64,000 bases of DNA from Pararhizobium sp. IMCC21322 (GCF_030758295.1 NZ_CP132335.1:968412-1032411); one strand, 5' to 3'. Numbered from the stretch's first letter, positions 25,687 through 35,700 are shown. The notes: generated from the sequence alone by a model not told the origin. Numbers and translations: made by a program.

Positions 25687-27044
25687 CTATTCGCTTTGTT
25701 TTCCTACTGCAACTCGGTTGCGCGTTGTTAGGTCTGTCGAGAGAAGCCGCTTCACAAGAACTTGACCGTGCGCTCGTAGCAAAGGATCCAGTAGCTTTCA
25801 TTGATGCTCTGGAGCCACAACAACGCGAAGCCATAGTAAGAGATATCGCCAAACTCATTGAAAAGAAGGGCCGAGAGTTTGATTCGCTTGTAAATCTCCT
25901 TTGTGAGGTGAGGCCATGGACGACGGGTGGTCGGGACCTCGATATTGAACTTCAAGATACGCTTTGGCAGAATGCGGCGCTGGAAACTGCTCCATGGACC
26001 GAAACCTTTGCTGCGTTAGATTGTGCTGCAGCAAATAGAATCGACTTCTATTTTTCAGAGGTTGTGAACCCGCTGGCGAAACTAAGGCAGGACATATGCG
26101 AGGGAGTAACAGTTTCAAGTATCGAATTTGAGCAATTTAGCCAAATTAGCAAAGCGATCGAGAAAGTTGATACTGCCATACTTCGCGGTCTTACGCTGCC
26201 GGGACGGAATAGTCGTAAATTTAGGAGCTATTTCCCGCTCCGCAACGCAATGCGTCGGGCGATGATGGAAGCAGCGCAGGGAGTTCGAGTTGCTGACACT
26301 AACTGGACTGAGGCGCAAAAACACTTTTTGAATGCATCGGAAGTTTTAGAAGAATGGAATGAGCTCGGAAGAGACGGAAAAACACGGATACTGCTCAAAA
26401 ATACGAGGAATGGTTGGAGGTTTCATAATGATTTACAGCTTTATTCTGCATTATATTCATGGCTTGGAGGGAGCAGTAAGAATCTCGACCTCGAAGTTCT
26501 GAGAGCATGGCCCCCGGCAAAAGAGGATTGGGGTGTTGCGGGCGCTCTTGGCGCGACAGTTGAGCGTCGCATGCCAAAAAGCTTTGTTGATTTCATCTTC
26601 GTAGAACGTATTTTACCTGGTGCTGCAAGCGGTGCTTCAGAGTGCGAACGCTGGCGCCTTCGTTCGTATAATACTGAGGAGTTCTCAACCCACGTTGAAA
26701 ACTGTGCTGAAGGACTTGTCCCAAGTGATCTCAAATCTCTTCGACAGATAGACGATTGCATAGCAAGTTATCAGGCATCAGATTGGAGGGTTCAGTTTCT
26801 CGCATTTAAGCGCCGATCCCAATGGGAAGATGTAGCGGATGAAGAAATAAGTAAAATTAAGGCCGCACTCTCGACGAGTTCAGATGATTTGAGTGATATT
26901 ATTGAAAGCATTAGACCAGACCCTGGGGTCTGGATAAGAATTATGACCGATGAGAAGTTTACGACTGCAAGGGTTAATGAAGTTAGAAGTGAGGTATTGA
27001 AAATATATCCTAATGCTTTGTTTGCCAGGCCAGCCCTATATTAA
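25683..27044 (+). CDS. unrecognised exported protein coupled to the membrane protein
   Basis: A 453-residue protein with an N-terminal signal peptide (hydrophobic 4-18, likely cut after AAS near residue 24). The mature chain has six cysteines (LLC, LDC, DIC, SEC, ENC, DDC), an even number consistent with an oxidising periplasm. It is rich in Trp and in amphipathic helices. A QLGC sequence in the signal does not meet the lipobox rule. I recognise no domain. It overlaps the upstream membrane-protein gene by four bases, so the two products are made together and probably meet in the periplasm (inference). Composition is AT-rich like its partner. Confidence 0.75.
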   Translation: MTIRFVFLLQLGCALLGLSREAASQELDRALVAKDPVAFIDALEPQQREAIVRDIAKLIEKKGREFDSLVNLLCEVRPWTTGGRDLDIELQDTLWQNAALETAPWTETFAALDCAAANRIDFYFSEVVNPLAKLRQDICEGVTVSSIEFEQFSQISKAIEKVDTAILRGLTLPGRNSRKFRSYFPLRNAMRRAMMEAAQGVRVADTNWTEAQKHFLNASEVLEEWNELGRDGKTRILLKNTRNGWRFHNDLQLYSALYSWLGGSSKNLDLEVLRAWPPAKEDWGVAGALGATVERRMPKSFVDFIFVERILPGAASGASECERWRLRSYNTEEFSTHVENCAEGLVPSDLKSLRQIDDCIASYQASDWRVQFLAFKRRSQWEDVADEEISKIKAALSTSSDDLSDIIESIRPDPGVWIRIMTDEKFTTARVNEVRSEVLKIYPNALFARPALY

Positions 27045-27160
27045 ATCTCATTTGAGAATGTTCCAAAAATTTATTTTCCCGTAGTTGCGAAAGAACACAT
27101 CAAGCAGGATCCAATCATAACTGAAGGATAATGTTACGAAGATGGTGGCGCAAAGTTTTA

Positions 27161-28000
27161 CTAGGGTGTGAACCCAATTCAGTCCCTTGATTTTGCTTGT
27201 GAAAGTGTGATTCACAACCTCCTTTGATGGAGGTAGTTATGGCACGATTTGATTTGACTGACGAAGAATGGGCAATTATTGCACCGCTTCTTCCCAAGCA
27301 GGGACGCGGTCCGGAACGCAAGGATGATCGCAGGGTGCTGAACGGCATCTTCTATGTTCTGCGAACGGGAGCACCTTGGCGTGATTTGCCGGAACGATAC
27401 GGCCCCCGCACGACGGTTTATAACCGATACATCCGATGGGGTGAGCGTGGCGTCTGGCAAGGCATATTCGAAGCCCTTGCGCAAGAATGTGAAGACGCTT
27501 TGGTACTCATAGATGCTTCCATCGTCAAGGCTCACCGCGCAGCGGCTGGGTCAAAAAAGGGGAACTGGAAGAAGGTATTGGCCGCTCACGAGGTGGTCGC
27601 ACAAGTAAGGTTCACGCGGCTGTAGATGCCAAAGGCCGTCCGTTGAGACTGGCCATATCCGGCGGACAACTACACGATAGCCAGATGATGGATACGTTTT
27701 TGAATTGGGACACTCCGCCACTCGCCATCGTCGCAGACAAAGCATATGGCAGTGGAAGAATTAGACAGCAAATTGCCGATGAAGGCGCATTGGCTGTCAT
27801 TCCATCTAAGAGCAACGCGCGCCAACAGATCCCGCACGATGCCAACCTCTACAGGCAACGAAATGTCGTTGAACGCTTTTTTTGTAAGATGAAGGATATG
27901 CGAAGGCTGGCGACCAGGTTCGAGAAGAAAGCACGAAACTTCCTTTCAATGATCCAGATATTCGCAATCAGATGTTGGGCCAATTGAGTCCACACCCTAG
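27161..28000 (+). mobile_element. IS5-family insertion sequence (IS427-like), complete
   Basis: An 840-bp element. The left end CTAGGGTGTGAACCCAATTC matches the inverted right end CTAGGGTGTGGACTCAATTG at 17 of 20 positions. CTAG at both outer ends fits an insertion at CTAG with duplication of TA (or the whole CTAG). It holds one transposase gene in two frames with a canonical -1 slippery site, as in the IS427 group of IS5. Ends, frame signal and DDE residues are all intact, so the element may be active. Confidence 0.92.
27239..27987 (+). CDS. IS5-family transposase made by -1 frameshift
   Basis: Frame one (27239-27625) opens MARFDLTDEEWAIIAPLLP and holds the DUF4096-like N-terminus and the first DDE aspartate (VLIDASIVKAHRA). 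Within it lies A-AAA-AAG at 27553-27559, the canonical -1 slippery heptamer. After slippage the second frame reads IGRSRGGRTSKVHAAVDA and continues to 27987 with the second Asp (VADKAYG) and the catalytic Glu (VVERFF). The fused product is 249 residues, normal for the group. ATG 27239 has GGAGG upstream. The unshifted product of 128 residues would lack the catalytic half. Confidence 0.92.
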
Positions 28001-28133
28001 ACGTAATGGGGTAAATTGATTTTCCATCGCATTATTGCAAAGTAATCACAATAAGACGTTTTTTGTAAAATGGAGTTCTGCTAATACAATGAAAAACAGT
28101 TGTATTAATATGATGAAAGCTTTTCATTATCGA

Positions 28134-29453
28134 CTATTCTGGCAGCGTTCCATTTGCCTTTAGAACCTCACCGGCCAGATACAGCGATCCGCAGATGAGA
28201 ACGCGCGGGCTGTTTTCATAGCGCCAGTTTTCCGACATTGCCGCAAGCGCTGCTTCAACAGAGGCAGCTGGCTCGGCACTCAGACCGGCTGCAATTGCCA
28301 GATGGGCCAGTTCCTCTGCATCGCGAGATGATTCCGCGCCCGGAATAGCAACTGTGAAGACGTGTCGGGCCAGACTTTCAAAGGGTTCGAAAAAGCCGAT
28401 TGGATCTTTCGTGCTCAACATACCGGCAATCAGGAAGAGCGGCCGTTCGACACGCTCTTCCAAAGCGGCCATGGCGCTGGCAACCACCGCGCCTGCACCG
28501 GGATTGTGTCCGCCATCCAGCCAGATTTCAGTGTCCGGATGCGCGATTTTGGTAAGCGCGCCGCTCTGTAAGCGCTGCAGGCGCGCGGGCCAGATCGCAT
28601 GACCCAAACCATATTCGCGCGCATCTGATGACGGCATGAACCCGGTCGCTTCCAGCGTCGCAAGGGCCACGGCCGCATTGCCGATTTGATGCTGGCCCAC
28701 AAGATTGGGCAGAGGCAGGTCCAGCACGCGCTGTTCGGTCTGAAAAACCATGCGGCCATGCTCGGCAAAGGCATCAAAATCCTGACCCAGCAAATGCATG
28801 GGGGAGCCGATGCGCCCAGCCACTTCAGCAATGACTGACATGGCTTCAGGCACCTGTCTGGCGATGATCGCTGGAACACCGGGCTTCAAAATGCCAGCTT
28901 TCTCATAGGCAATACTGGCCAGAGTGTCCCCCAGAAAGCTTTCATGATCCATGGAGACCGGCGTGATCACAGTGGCCAGAGGGTTTTCGACAACATTGGT
29001 GGCATCCAGACGCCCGCCAAGCCCCACTTCCAGCAACAGCACATCTGCCGGATGTTCAGCAAACAGTTTGAAGGCAATGGCTGTGGTGATTTCAAATTGG
29101 GTGATTTCCGCACCATCATTGATGCGTTCCACGTCCAGCATGGTCGAAATCAACGTGGCGTCATCCACCAGCCTGCCGCCGCCAGGCTGTCCCAGCCGGA
29201 TGCGTTCGTTGAAGCGCACCAGATGGGGCGAGGTGTACACGTGAACCTGCTTGCCATCAGCCTCCAGCAGGCTGCGCATATAGGCGGTGGTCGAGCCCTT
29301 CCCGTTGGTTCCGGCAACGTGAATGGTTGGAGGCAGGGACTTTTCCGGGTTGCCCAACTTTACAAGCAAGTCCTCCAACCGACCCAGCGATAGGTCCATC
29401 AGGCGGGGATGCAGCCGTGTCAGCCGCTCTAATATGGCAGTCGTGTGGTCCAT
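28134..29453 (-). CDS. folC: bifunctional folylpolyglutamate synthase / dihydrofolate synthase
   Basis: A 439-residue Mur-ligase-family enzyme. The ATP-binding P-loop is GTNGKGST (48-55), the DFYTSPHL-like loop appears as YTSPHLVRFNERI, and LLEVGLGGRLDATNVV is the family metal-site region. It adds glutamate to folates and dihydropteroate in the cytoplasm. It is the last gene of the minus-strand run trpF-trpB-trpA-accD-folC, 87 bp after accD. Its 3' end borders the accessory insert and IS element. Confidence 0.96.
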   Translation of the reverse strand: MDHTTAILERLTRLHPRLMDLSLGRLEDLLVKLGNPEKSLPPTIHVAGTNGKGSTTAYMRSLLEADGKQVHVYTSPHLVRFNERIRLGQPGGGRLVDDATLISTMLDVERINDGAEITQFEITTAIAFKLFAEHPADVLLLEVGLGGRLDATNVVENPLATVITPVSMDHESFLGDTLASIAYEKAGILKPGVPAIIARQVPEAMSVIAEVAGRIGSPMHLLGQDFDAFAEHGRMVFQTEQRVLDLPLPNLVGQHQIGNAAVALATLEATGFMPSSDAREYGLGHAIWPARLQRLQSGALTKIAHPDTEIWLDGGHNPGAGAVVASAMAALEERVERPLFLIAGMLSTKDPIGFFEPFESLARHVFTVAIPGAESSRDAEELAHLAIAAGLSAEPAASVEAALAAMSENWRYENSPRVLICGSLYLAGEVLKANGTLPE

Positions 29454-29540
29454 CAGATGTCTTCATTTGCTGCGGACAGGAGAATTGGAAACCGGTAAAT
29501 GGCTCTTAGCAAGCCTTTGCCAGGATGTCAGTCTGGAAGT

Positions 29541-30581
29541 TTATGCTGTTTTGGCAGGCCCATCGGACGAGTCCACTTCTGCCGCATCAATTGGCTCCGG
29601 AGCCGGGTTCAGCTCACTGTCAACGGGCTCCAGTTCAACCACTTCCGGCGCGTCTTCCACGTGCGCCTTGGCGTCTTCCGCATGCTCGGGCTCATCAGCC
29701 TCTAAAGCAGCAGTCTTGCTGAGAGCCGCAGGTTGCTTCATCAGCAAGCGGCACACATTAGCCAGCGTTTCGCGCATTTTATGGCGATGGATCACCATAT
29801 CGACCATGCCATGTTCCAGCAGATATTCGGACCGCTGAAAGCCTTCCGGCAGTTTCTCGCGGATGGTTTGCTCAATAACCCGTTGCCCGGCAAAGCCGAT
29901 AAGCGCACCGGGCTCAGCAATGTGTACATCGCCTAGCATGGCGTAGGAAGCGGTTACGCCACCTGTCGTCGGGTTGGTCAGCACCACGATATAGGGCAGG
30001 CCCGCCTCGCGATGCTGTTGCAACGCGACCGTGGTGCGCGGCAATTGCATCAGCGATAAAATACCTTCCTGCATGCGCGCGCCGCCGGAAGCAGCGAACA
30101 GAATGAACGGAACTTTGGCTTTGGTTGCGGCCTGAAATCCGGCAATAATGGCTTCCCCGGCGGCCATGCCAAGCGACCCGCCCATGAAATTGAAATCCTG
30201 AACCGCAACAACGACGGTTCGTTCTTCCAGCAGGCCCTTGCCGAGCATGATGGCGTCTTCATAGCCGGTTTTGGCTTTGGCATCTTTCAGCCGGTCAGTA
30301 TAACGCCGTTCATCGCGAAACTTGAGCGGGTCAACCGGCGCTGTTGGCAGAGCCAGTTTTTCAAACTTTCCTTCATCGAACAGCCTGGTCAGCCGCCGTT
30401 CGGCACTGATCCGCATATGGAAGCCGGAATTTGGAATGACGAAGTCATTGGCTTCCAGATCGCGGTGGAACACCATTTCACCGGACTCAGGGCATTTGAT
30501 CCATAGATTTTCCGGAACTTCCCGCTTGGTGCTCCAGAGATTCTGGATTTTGGGCCGGACAACACTGTTAATCCAATTCAT
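29541..30581 (-). CDS. accD: acetyl-CoA carboxylase carboxyltransferase subunit beta
   Basis: A 346-residue AccD. The crotonase-like carboxyltransferase core is clear ([11 protein letters not shown]-like [39 protein letters not shown]). The N-terminal Zn ribbon of Escherichia coli AccD is degraded: only one of four cysteines remains, in [11 protein letters not shown]. This is usual in Rhizobiales. The last 60 residues form an acidic, Ala/Glu/Pro-rich tail of no known function. With AccA it transfers carboxyl from biotin to acetyl-CoA, the first step of fatty acid synthesis. Confidence 0.96.
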   Translation of the reverse strand: MNWINSVVRPKIQNLWSTKREVPENLWIKCPESGEMVFHRDLEANDFVIPNSGFHMRISAERRLTRLFDEGKFEKLALPTAPVDPLKFRDERRYTDRLKDAKAKTGYEDAIMLGKGLLEERTVVVAVQDFNFMGGSLGMAAGEAIIAGFQAATKAKVPFILFAASGGARMQEGILSLMQLPRTTVALQQHREAGLPYIVVLTNPTTGGVTASYAMLGDVHIAEPGALIGFAGQRVIEQTIREKLPEGFQRSEYLLEHGMVDMVIHRHKMRETLANVCRLLMKQPAALSKTAALEADEPEHAEDAKAHVEDAPEVVELEPVDSELNPAPEPIDAAEVDSSDGPAKTA

Positions 30582-30649
30582 TGGCTTTCCTTGCTCATAT
30601 GATGAAGAGCGAGCTGTAGTGATAAGATATTTGTCTCAATGTGGGCAGT

Positions 30650-31489
30650 TTAGCTGACTTCTGCAAGCCGCGATTTGCGAACGCCCTCGGCAAGCTGACG
30701 AACCAGCTTCGTGACGGCTTCTACAGGGTCGGAAGATACGCTGCCATCGTCGGACAGGGAATTTGCAACAGCATCCACAATGGCGCTGCCGACAACCACA
30801 CCATCTGCGGCCTTGCCAAAATTTTGCGCTTGTTCTGCGGTCTTGATGCCAAAGCCGATACAGACGGGCAGATCTGTATGGGACTTGATCCGCGCCACAG
30901 CCTCGGCCACAGGCCCTGTGCTTGCAACGGCAGAGCCGGTAATGCCGGTCTTGGACACGTAATACACAAACCCGGATGTGTTGGTCAGCACCTTTGGCAA
31001 GCGCTTGTCATCGGTAGTCGGTGTGGCAAGGCGAATGAAGTTAAGACCGGCTCCCAGCGCTGGCAGACACAATTCCTCATCCATCTCGGGCGGCAGATCA
31101 ACAATAATCAGACCATCAATACCGGCTTCCTTTGCATCGCTCAGGAACCGGTCCACCCCATAAATATAGATCGGATTGTAATACCCCATCATAACAATCG
31201 GCGTAGTGTCATCTTCTTCGCGGAAAGTCCGTGCCATCTGCAGGGTCCGGACCAGTGTCTGCCCGCCTTTCAGCGCGCGTTGCCCGGCCATCTGAATGGT
31301 CGGTCCATCAGCCATCGGGTCGGAAAACGGCATGCCCAGCTCAATCACATCGCTACCAGCGGCGGGCAGCGCCTTCATGATGCGCAAAGAGGTTTCAAAA
31401 TCCGGATCGCCACCCATAAAATAGGTCACGAGCGCAGGGCGGCCTTCAGCCTTCAAAGCTTCAAATCTGCGGTCAATGCGTGTTGTCAT
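30650..31489 (-). CDS. trpA: tryptophan synthase alpha chain
   Basis: A 279-residue TIM-barrel subunit with the catalytic Glu50 in [16 protein letters not shown] and Asp61 in the same segment, plus the loop-6 region [11 protein letters not shown]. It cleaves indole-3-glycerol phosphate and passes indole to TrpB through the tunnel of the alpha2beta2 complex. It follows trpB with only two bases between the stop and its start, so the two are translationally coupled, and it precedes accD by 68 bp. Confidence 0.97.
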   Translation of the reverse strand: MTTRIDRRFEALKAEGRPALVTYFMGGDPDFETSLRIMKALPAAGSDVIELGMPFSDPMADGPTIQMAGQRALKGGQTLVRTLQMARTFREEDDTTPIVMMGYYNPIYIYGVDRFLSDAKEAGIDGLIIVDLPPEMDEELCLPALGAGLNFIRLATPTTDDKRLPKVLTNTSGFVYYVSKTGITGSAVASTGPVAEAVARIKSHTDLPVCIGFGIKTAEQAQNFGKAADGVVVGSAIVDAVANSLSDDGSVSSDPVEAVTKLVRQLAEGVRKSRLAEVS

Positions 31490-31491
31490 GA

Positions 31492-32712
31492 CTATAGCTC
31501 CACGCCCATGATTTTACTGACAGTGAAGACATCCTTGTCACCGCGCCCGCACAAATTCATGACGATAATCTGGTCTTTGCCCATTTTCGGGGCGCGCTTC
31601 ATAACCTCTGCCAGGGCATGGGCAGGCTCCAGTGCCGGGATAATGCCTTCAAGCCGCGTCAGCAACTGAAATGCTTCCAGCGCTTCTGTATCCATAATCG
31701 GCACATATTCAACACGTTTTGTGTCTTTCAGCCAGGAATGTTCAGGTCCAATGCCGGGATAGTCCAAACCGGCAGAAATCGAGTGACCGTCTTTGATCTG
31801 CCCATCTTCATTTTGCAGCAGATAAGTCCGATTGCCGTGAAGCACGCCCGGACTGCCAGCCGTCAAAGAGGCACAATGCTCTTCGCTCTGCAGTCCCTTG
31901 CCGCCGGCTTCAACGCCGACGATCTGAACATCCTTATCGTCCAGGAACGGATGGAACAGGCCAATAGCATTGGACCCACCGCCAACAGCGGCCACCAGCA
32001 TATCCGGCAATCTGCCTTCAGCGGCCATCATTTGCTCTTTGGTTTCCGCACCGATCACCGACTGGAAATCCCGTACCATTTCCGGGTAAGGGTGTGGTCC
32101 GGCAGCTGTGCCGATCAGATAATAGGTATCATCCACATTGGTAACCCAGTCACGCAGGGCCTCATTCATGGCATCTTTCAACGTGCCATGGCCGGATTTC
32201 ACCGGATGGACCTTAGCACCCAGCAATTTCATGCGGAAGACATTGGGCGCCTGACGCTCCACATCGGTGGCACCCATATAGACTTCGCAAGGATAGCCAA
32301 ACCGGGCCGCGACAGTGGCTGTTGCAACACCATGCTGACCTGCACCCGTTTCTGCAATGATGCGCGTTTTGCCCATACGCTTTGCCAGTAGAATCTGGCC
32401 CAGACAATTATTGATCTTGTGAGAGCCGGTGTGGTTCAGCTCATCGCGCTTGAAATAGATTTTCGCGCCGCCCAGATGCTCTGTCAGCCGCTCGGCGAAA
32501 TACAGCGGAGAGGGGCGACCGGTATAGTGGGTATTCAGATTCTGCAATTCTGCGTGAAAGGCCGGATCCTCTTTCGCCTCAGTCCATTTTTCCTGCAATT
32601 CCAGAATCAGGGGCATCAGCGTTTCAGCGACAAACTGGCCACCAAAAATACCGAACATGCCCTTGTCGTCAGGGCCGTTGCGCAAGGAGTTTGGACTGGA
32701 ATGCTGAGTCAT
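31492..32712 (-). CDS. trpB: tryptophan synthase beta chain
   Basis: A 406-residue PLP enzyme with the Schiff-base lysine Lys99 in HTGSHKINN, the phosphate-binding GGGSNAIG motif and GRGDKD near the C-terminus. It condenses indole with serine to give tryptophan. It is cotranscribed with trpF (24 bp upstream) and trpA (2 bp downstream). Confidence 0.97.
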   Translation of the reverse strand: MTQHSSPNSLRNGPDDKGMFGIFGGQFVAETLMPLILELQEKWTEAKEDPAFHAELQNLNTHYTGRPSPLYFAERLTEHLGGAKIYFKRDELNHTGSHKINNCLGQILLAKRMGKTRIIAETGAGQHGVATATVAARFGYPCEVYMGATDVERQAPNVFRMKLLGAKVHPVKSGHGTLKDAMNEALRDWVTNVDDTYYLIGTAAGPHPYPEMVRDFQSVIGAETKEQMMAAEGRLPDMLVAAVGGGSNAIGLFHPFLDDKDVQIVGVEAGGKGLQSEEHCASLTAGSPGVLHGNRTYLLQNEDGQIKDGHSISAGLDYPGIGPEHSWLKDTKRVEYVPIMDTEALEAFQLLTRLEGIIPALEPAHALAEVMKRAPKMGKDQIIVMNLCGRGDKDVFTVSKIMGVEL

Positions 32713-32736
32713 GCAGTTACTCTTTCAGGGATGTGG

Positions 32737-33432
32737 TTATGCAGCAGCTGCCTGCGCGCGCTGCAAAAATGTCTCTATCAGGTCTTTATCTTTGATCCCG
32801 GGCGAAGTTTCAACGCCGGATGACACATCAATTCCGGAAATAACCGGATGCGCATGCGATAACTGCACTGCAGCCGTGATATTTGCCGGCGTCAGGCCGC
32901 CTGAAAGCATCACCGGAAGCCCTCCGCAGATGTCCGGTGTCAGGGCGTCGAGAATGCTCCAGTCAAAGGTCAGGCCATTCCCGCCCGGCAAGACACTGCC
33001 TTTGGGGGGCTTGGCATCAACCAGCAGCCTGTCTGCGACACCGCTATAGGGCCTTAATCGCTCAAAATCCGCCGCCTCCGAAACACCTATGGCCTTCATG
33101 ATTGTCGTCGCGGTGATGGCCTTGACGTGCCGCACGCGGTCCGCAGTTTCGCTGCCATGCAATTGCAGAATATCCGGCTGGACGTCTGTGCAGATCGCCT
33201 CCAGCTCAACATAGTCGGCATCTACGGTCAGTGCCACGATCTGAATCTTGCTATCTGCCTTATCCCGTGCAAACGCAGCCAGATCAGCCGCAGCTTCAAA
33301 CGTGACATGGCGCGGGCTTTTTTCAAAAAACACCAGTCCGATCATGGTTGCCCCGCCATCAATGGCGGCGGCCACATCGGTTCTGGTGGAAAGGCCACAG
33401 ATTTTTATATCGAAGACTGATTGTGTAGTCAT
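32737..33432 (-). CDS. trpF: phosphoribosylanthranilate isomerase
   Basis: A 231-residue TIM barrel with the catalytic Cys in KICGL (residues 10-14) and a conserved aspartate late in the barrel (SGIDVSSGVE). It converts N-(5-phosphoribosyl)anthranilate to the 1-deoxyribulose phosphate in tryptophan synthesis. It is the first trp gene of the trpF-trpB-trpA run; trpC, trpD and trpE are not in the window, as is usual in rhizobia. About 150 bp separates it from the LapA gene upstream. Confidence 0.96.
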   Translation of the reverse strand: MTTQSVFDIKICGLSTRTDVAAAIDGGATMIGLVFFEKSPRHVTFEAAADLAAFARDKADSKIQIVALTVDADYVELEAICTDVQPDILQLHGSETADRVRHVKAITATTIMKAIGVSEAADFERLRPYSGVADRLLVDAKPPKGSVLPGGNGLTFDWSILDALTPDICGGLPVMLSGGLTPANITAAVQLSHAHPVISGIDVSSGVETSPGIKDKDLIETFLQRAQAAAA

Positions 33433-33586
33433 GAGAGCTGGCCATTATGTGAAACGAAAAGGACACGATAGCGCCTGAACATGCCGAACATATTTGAATT
33501 CAGGCCCAAACTATCAGGCCCAAACTTTGCTGATTGAGCTATCGGGACTGAGCCACCGGGTTCGACATGCAAGCTGGCAGAAAAAC

Positions 33587-33958
33587 CTAAGCTTTTGCAA
33601 CCGGCAAAAGAGGGTGATTGTTGTCATGATCAGGAGCCATGTCCCGGGCTTTCTTTTCGGCCTCTTCCGCCCGCTGTTGCTGGCGGCTGGCCTGGTGCTC
33701 ATTCTCACGCGCTTTGCGTCGCCATTTTCCCTGGGAAAACCAGGAGCCAAGCCCCCCCAGAATGACGCCCAGCAGCAGGAAACCAAACAGCAGCAGGTAT
33801 AGCGGCACAGAATAGCTCAGCACTGCCAGATCTGTGCCCGCCGCTGAATCTTGAAACGGATTAAGGGAAACAGTGACCGCGCCCCGATTGGCAATTGACA
33901 GAACCACCACAATGATACCGAGCGGTATCAGAATTAGGTATTTGATGAACCACATCAT
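33587..33958 (-). CDS. LapA domain (DUF1049) membrane protein
   Basis: A 123-residue protein with two membrane helices (about 4-22 and 50-72) and a basic, Gln/Glu/Ala-rich cytoplasmic tail that may form a coiled coil. IANRGAVTVSLNPF between the helices is typical of LapA/DUF1049 proteins. It lies between ihfB and trpF, as in many Rhizobiales. The family is linked to lipopolysaccharide assembly in enterobacteria, but the role here is unknown. Start at 33958 or at the adjacent ATG 33955. Confidence 0.85.
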   Translation of the reverse strand: MMWFIKYLILIPLGIIVVVLSIANRGAVTVSLNPFQDSAAGTDLAVLSYSVPLYLLLFGFLLLGVILGGLGSWFSQGKWRRKARENEHQASRQQQRAEEAEKKARDMAPDHDNNHPLLPVAKA

Positions 33959-34047
33959 TTGAAAAGGACCTGCCTATGCCTGTTTGAGCCCAACCGGGCC
34001 TCGTTCGGACCGCAATTATTCTGCGATCTCGTATTATATGCGATGCA

Positions 34048-34329
34048 TCAGTCGCTGTTCAACCGCTCACGCATTTCTTTGCCGGTTTTGAAAAACGGCA
34101 CAACCTTGGATTCCACCTGAACCGATTCTCCGGTTCTTGGATTACGGCCGGTACGTGGATTTCTTGTTTTAACCGAAAAGGCACCAAATCCACGCAGCTC
34201 TACCCTGTCCCCCTTGGAGAGCGCTGCCGTAATCTCATCAAGGATTGCATTCACAATCATCTCGACGTCTCTTTGAAAAAGATGCGGATTTCGATCCGCT
34301 ATCTTTTGAACCAGTTCCGACTTTATCAC
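34048..34329 (-). CDS. ihfB: integration host factor subunit beta
   Basis: A 93-residue member of the HU/IHF family with the DNA-binding arm signature [22 protein letters not shown], where the intercalating proline is present. IHF bends DNA sharply at specific sites as an alpha-beta dimer. The start is GTG 34329 (reading V-I-K-S-E-L-V), eight bases after AAGGGG and giving the usual family length; a TTG at 34350 also opens the frame but lacks support. It is between sppA and the LapA gene on the same strand. Confidence 0.95.
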   Translation of the reverse strand: MIKSELVQKIADRNPHLFQRDVEMIVNAILDEITAALSKGDRVELRGFGAFSVKTRNPRTGRNPRTGESVQVESKVVPFFKTGKEMRERLNSD

Positions 34330-34428
34330 CGTATCGCCCCTTGCAACCAAAATATCCCCCAGAGCGTAATTCTGCGGGCCATCTTAGGGTGAAGACTCAA
34401 ATTGAATCTATGTTGTTGGAATTACTCC

Positions 34429-35406
34429 CTAATCGAGAATAGGGTGCCAAACTGAAATCAGGCCGTCAAGCTGTGCAGGGGCGGAAACAGCGCTCAAAAA
34501 GCCAGAATCACCCCCCTGAAGGCCGATTGTTGTTGCAAAGGTGACAAATAAGGCACGCATGGCCAGCGTCAGAGGCGAACCGGCCTCATCAAAATCCCGG
34601 CGTATCACTTCGATATCAGTGTCAAGACCGTGCTCCAAAACCAGCCATTCCCTAGCCTGTTCCTTACTGCCAATCGCGTCAATAAGCTTGGTCGATAGTG
34701 CTCTGTCGCCCGAATAGACGCGTCCATCTGCCAGATCTCGCGCTGTGGCATCATCAAAATTCCGGCGCTCCTTGACCAGATCCAGAAACCACTCATAGGA
34801 ATCGTTAATCAGGTTTTGAATGGCTTCCCGAGCTTCTGGAGACGTCGGAGAAAACGGGTTTGGAGAGGCTTTCAACGGAGCGCTTTTGATCTGCTCCATA
34901 CGAATGCCGAGCTTCCCCATCAATTCGCTTATATTCGGGCTTTGATAGACAACACCTATGGACCCGGTAATGCTGGCGCGGCGGGCATAAATGCGGTCCG
35001 TGGCCAATGCCGCCATATAGGCAGCGGACGCGCCAACACCGTCAATGGTCGCGACGACCGGTTTTTTGGCGCTCAGTGTCAGTAGAGCTTCATACAAGGC
35101 CTCGCCGCCGGATGTTGTGCCACCTGGCGAGTTTATCTTGACGATAACCGCCTGCACATTGTCCTGGCTGCCAAGTTCTTCAATCAGATCCAGCCGTTCC
35201 CTGGCACCCACAATCACACCGTCAATAGCGATTTCTGCAATGTGTTCCCCCCGCGACGCGGACAGCGGGTCCAGTCCTGTCAGCCGGGCAATGCCCGCGA
35301 TCAGGACAAAACCCAGCAGAACAAGTCCAGCTATCCGCCAGAAGGTCAGTTTCCGGCGCAAACGCCGACGGTCGAGAATGTAGTCCGGGTTGCTAGGCTC
35401 GGCCAT
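34429..35406 (-). CDS. sppA: signal peptide peptidase SppA (S49 family)
   Basis: A 325-residue short-form SppA with one N-terminal membrane anchor (about 22-44) and a periplasmic S49 protease domain. The catalytic pair is Ser127 (GVGASAAYM) and Lys179 (SAPLKASPNPF); the oxyanion region INSPGGTTSGGE is intact. It degrades cleaved signal peptides in the membrane. ATG 35406 is used, with AGGA upstream. It is followed by ihfB after about 100 bp. Confidence 0.95.
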   Translation of the reverse strand: MAEPSNPDYILDRRRLRRKLTFWRIAGLVLLGFVLIAGIARLTGLDPLSASRGEHIAEIAIDGVIVGARERLDLIEELGSQDNVQAVIVKINSPGGTTSGGEALYEALLTLSAKKPVVATIDGVGASAAYMAALATDRIYARRASITGSIGVVYQSPNISELMGKLGIRMEQIKSAPLKASPNPFSPTSPEAREAIQNLINDSYEWFLDLVKERRNFDDATARDLADGRVYSGDRALSTKLIDAIGSKEQAREWLVLEHGLDTDIEVIRRDFDEAGSPLTLAMRALFVTFATTIGLQGGDSGFLSAVSAPAQLDGLISVWHPILD

Positions 35407-35439
35407 CAACAGTCCTGCTATCGTGTGAGTTTTATAGGA

Positions 35440-35700
35440 TTAATGAACGCTAACCGGCTGCAATTCATGTTCCCATGCATTTGCAATCAGCGCTTCGCGG
35501 CTATCGCCGATGACAATAGGCGCACCATCGGCATTCAGCAAAGCCCATAATTTCATGCCCGCTGGAAGCTCCTCCACATCTGGAAAGGCTGCGTGGAACT
35601 GGTCCGATGTCATCGAGCGGATGTAGGCGACCTTGCCTTCGCCAAGCAGGGCGAAGTCATGTGCACTCATTACCTTATTGATTTTGTTCTGGTTTCTCAT
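35440..35700 (-). CDS. DUF1150 family protein
   Basis: An 86-residue small protein with the DUF1150 core (VAYIRSMTSDQFHAAFPDVEELPAGMKLWALLNADGAPI, DSREALIANAWEH). The family is restricted mainly to alphaproteobacteria and is usually coupled to a small heat-shock protein gene, as here: its start overlaps the Hsp20 stop by ATGA. It is presumably made under heat stress from the same promoter. Its biochemical role is unknown. Confidence 0.9.
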   Translation of the reverse strand: MRNQNKINKVMSAHDFALLGEGKVAYIRSMTSDQFHAAFPDVEELPAGMKLWALLNADGAPIVIGDSREALIANAWEHELQPVSVH

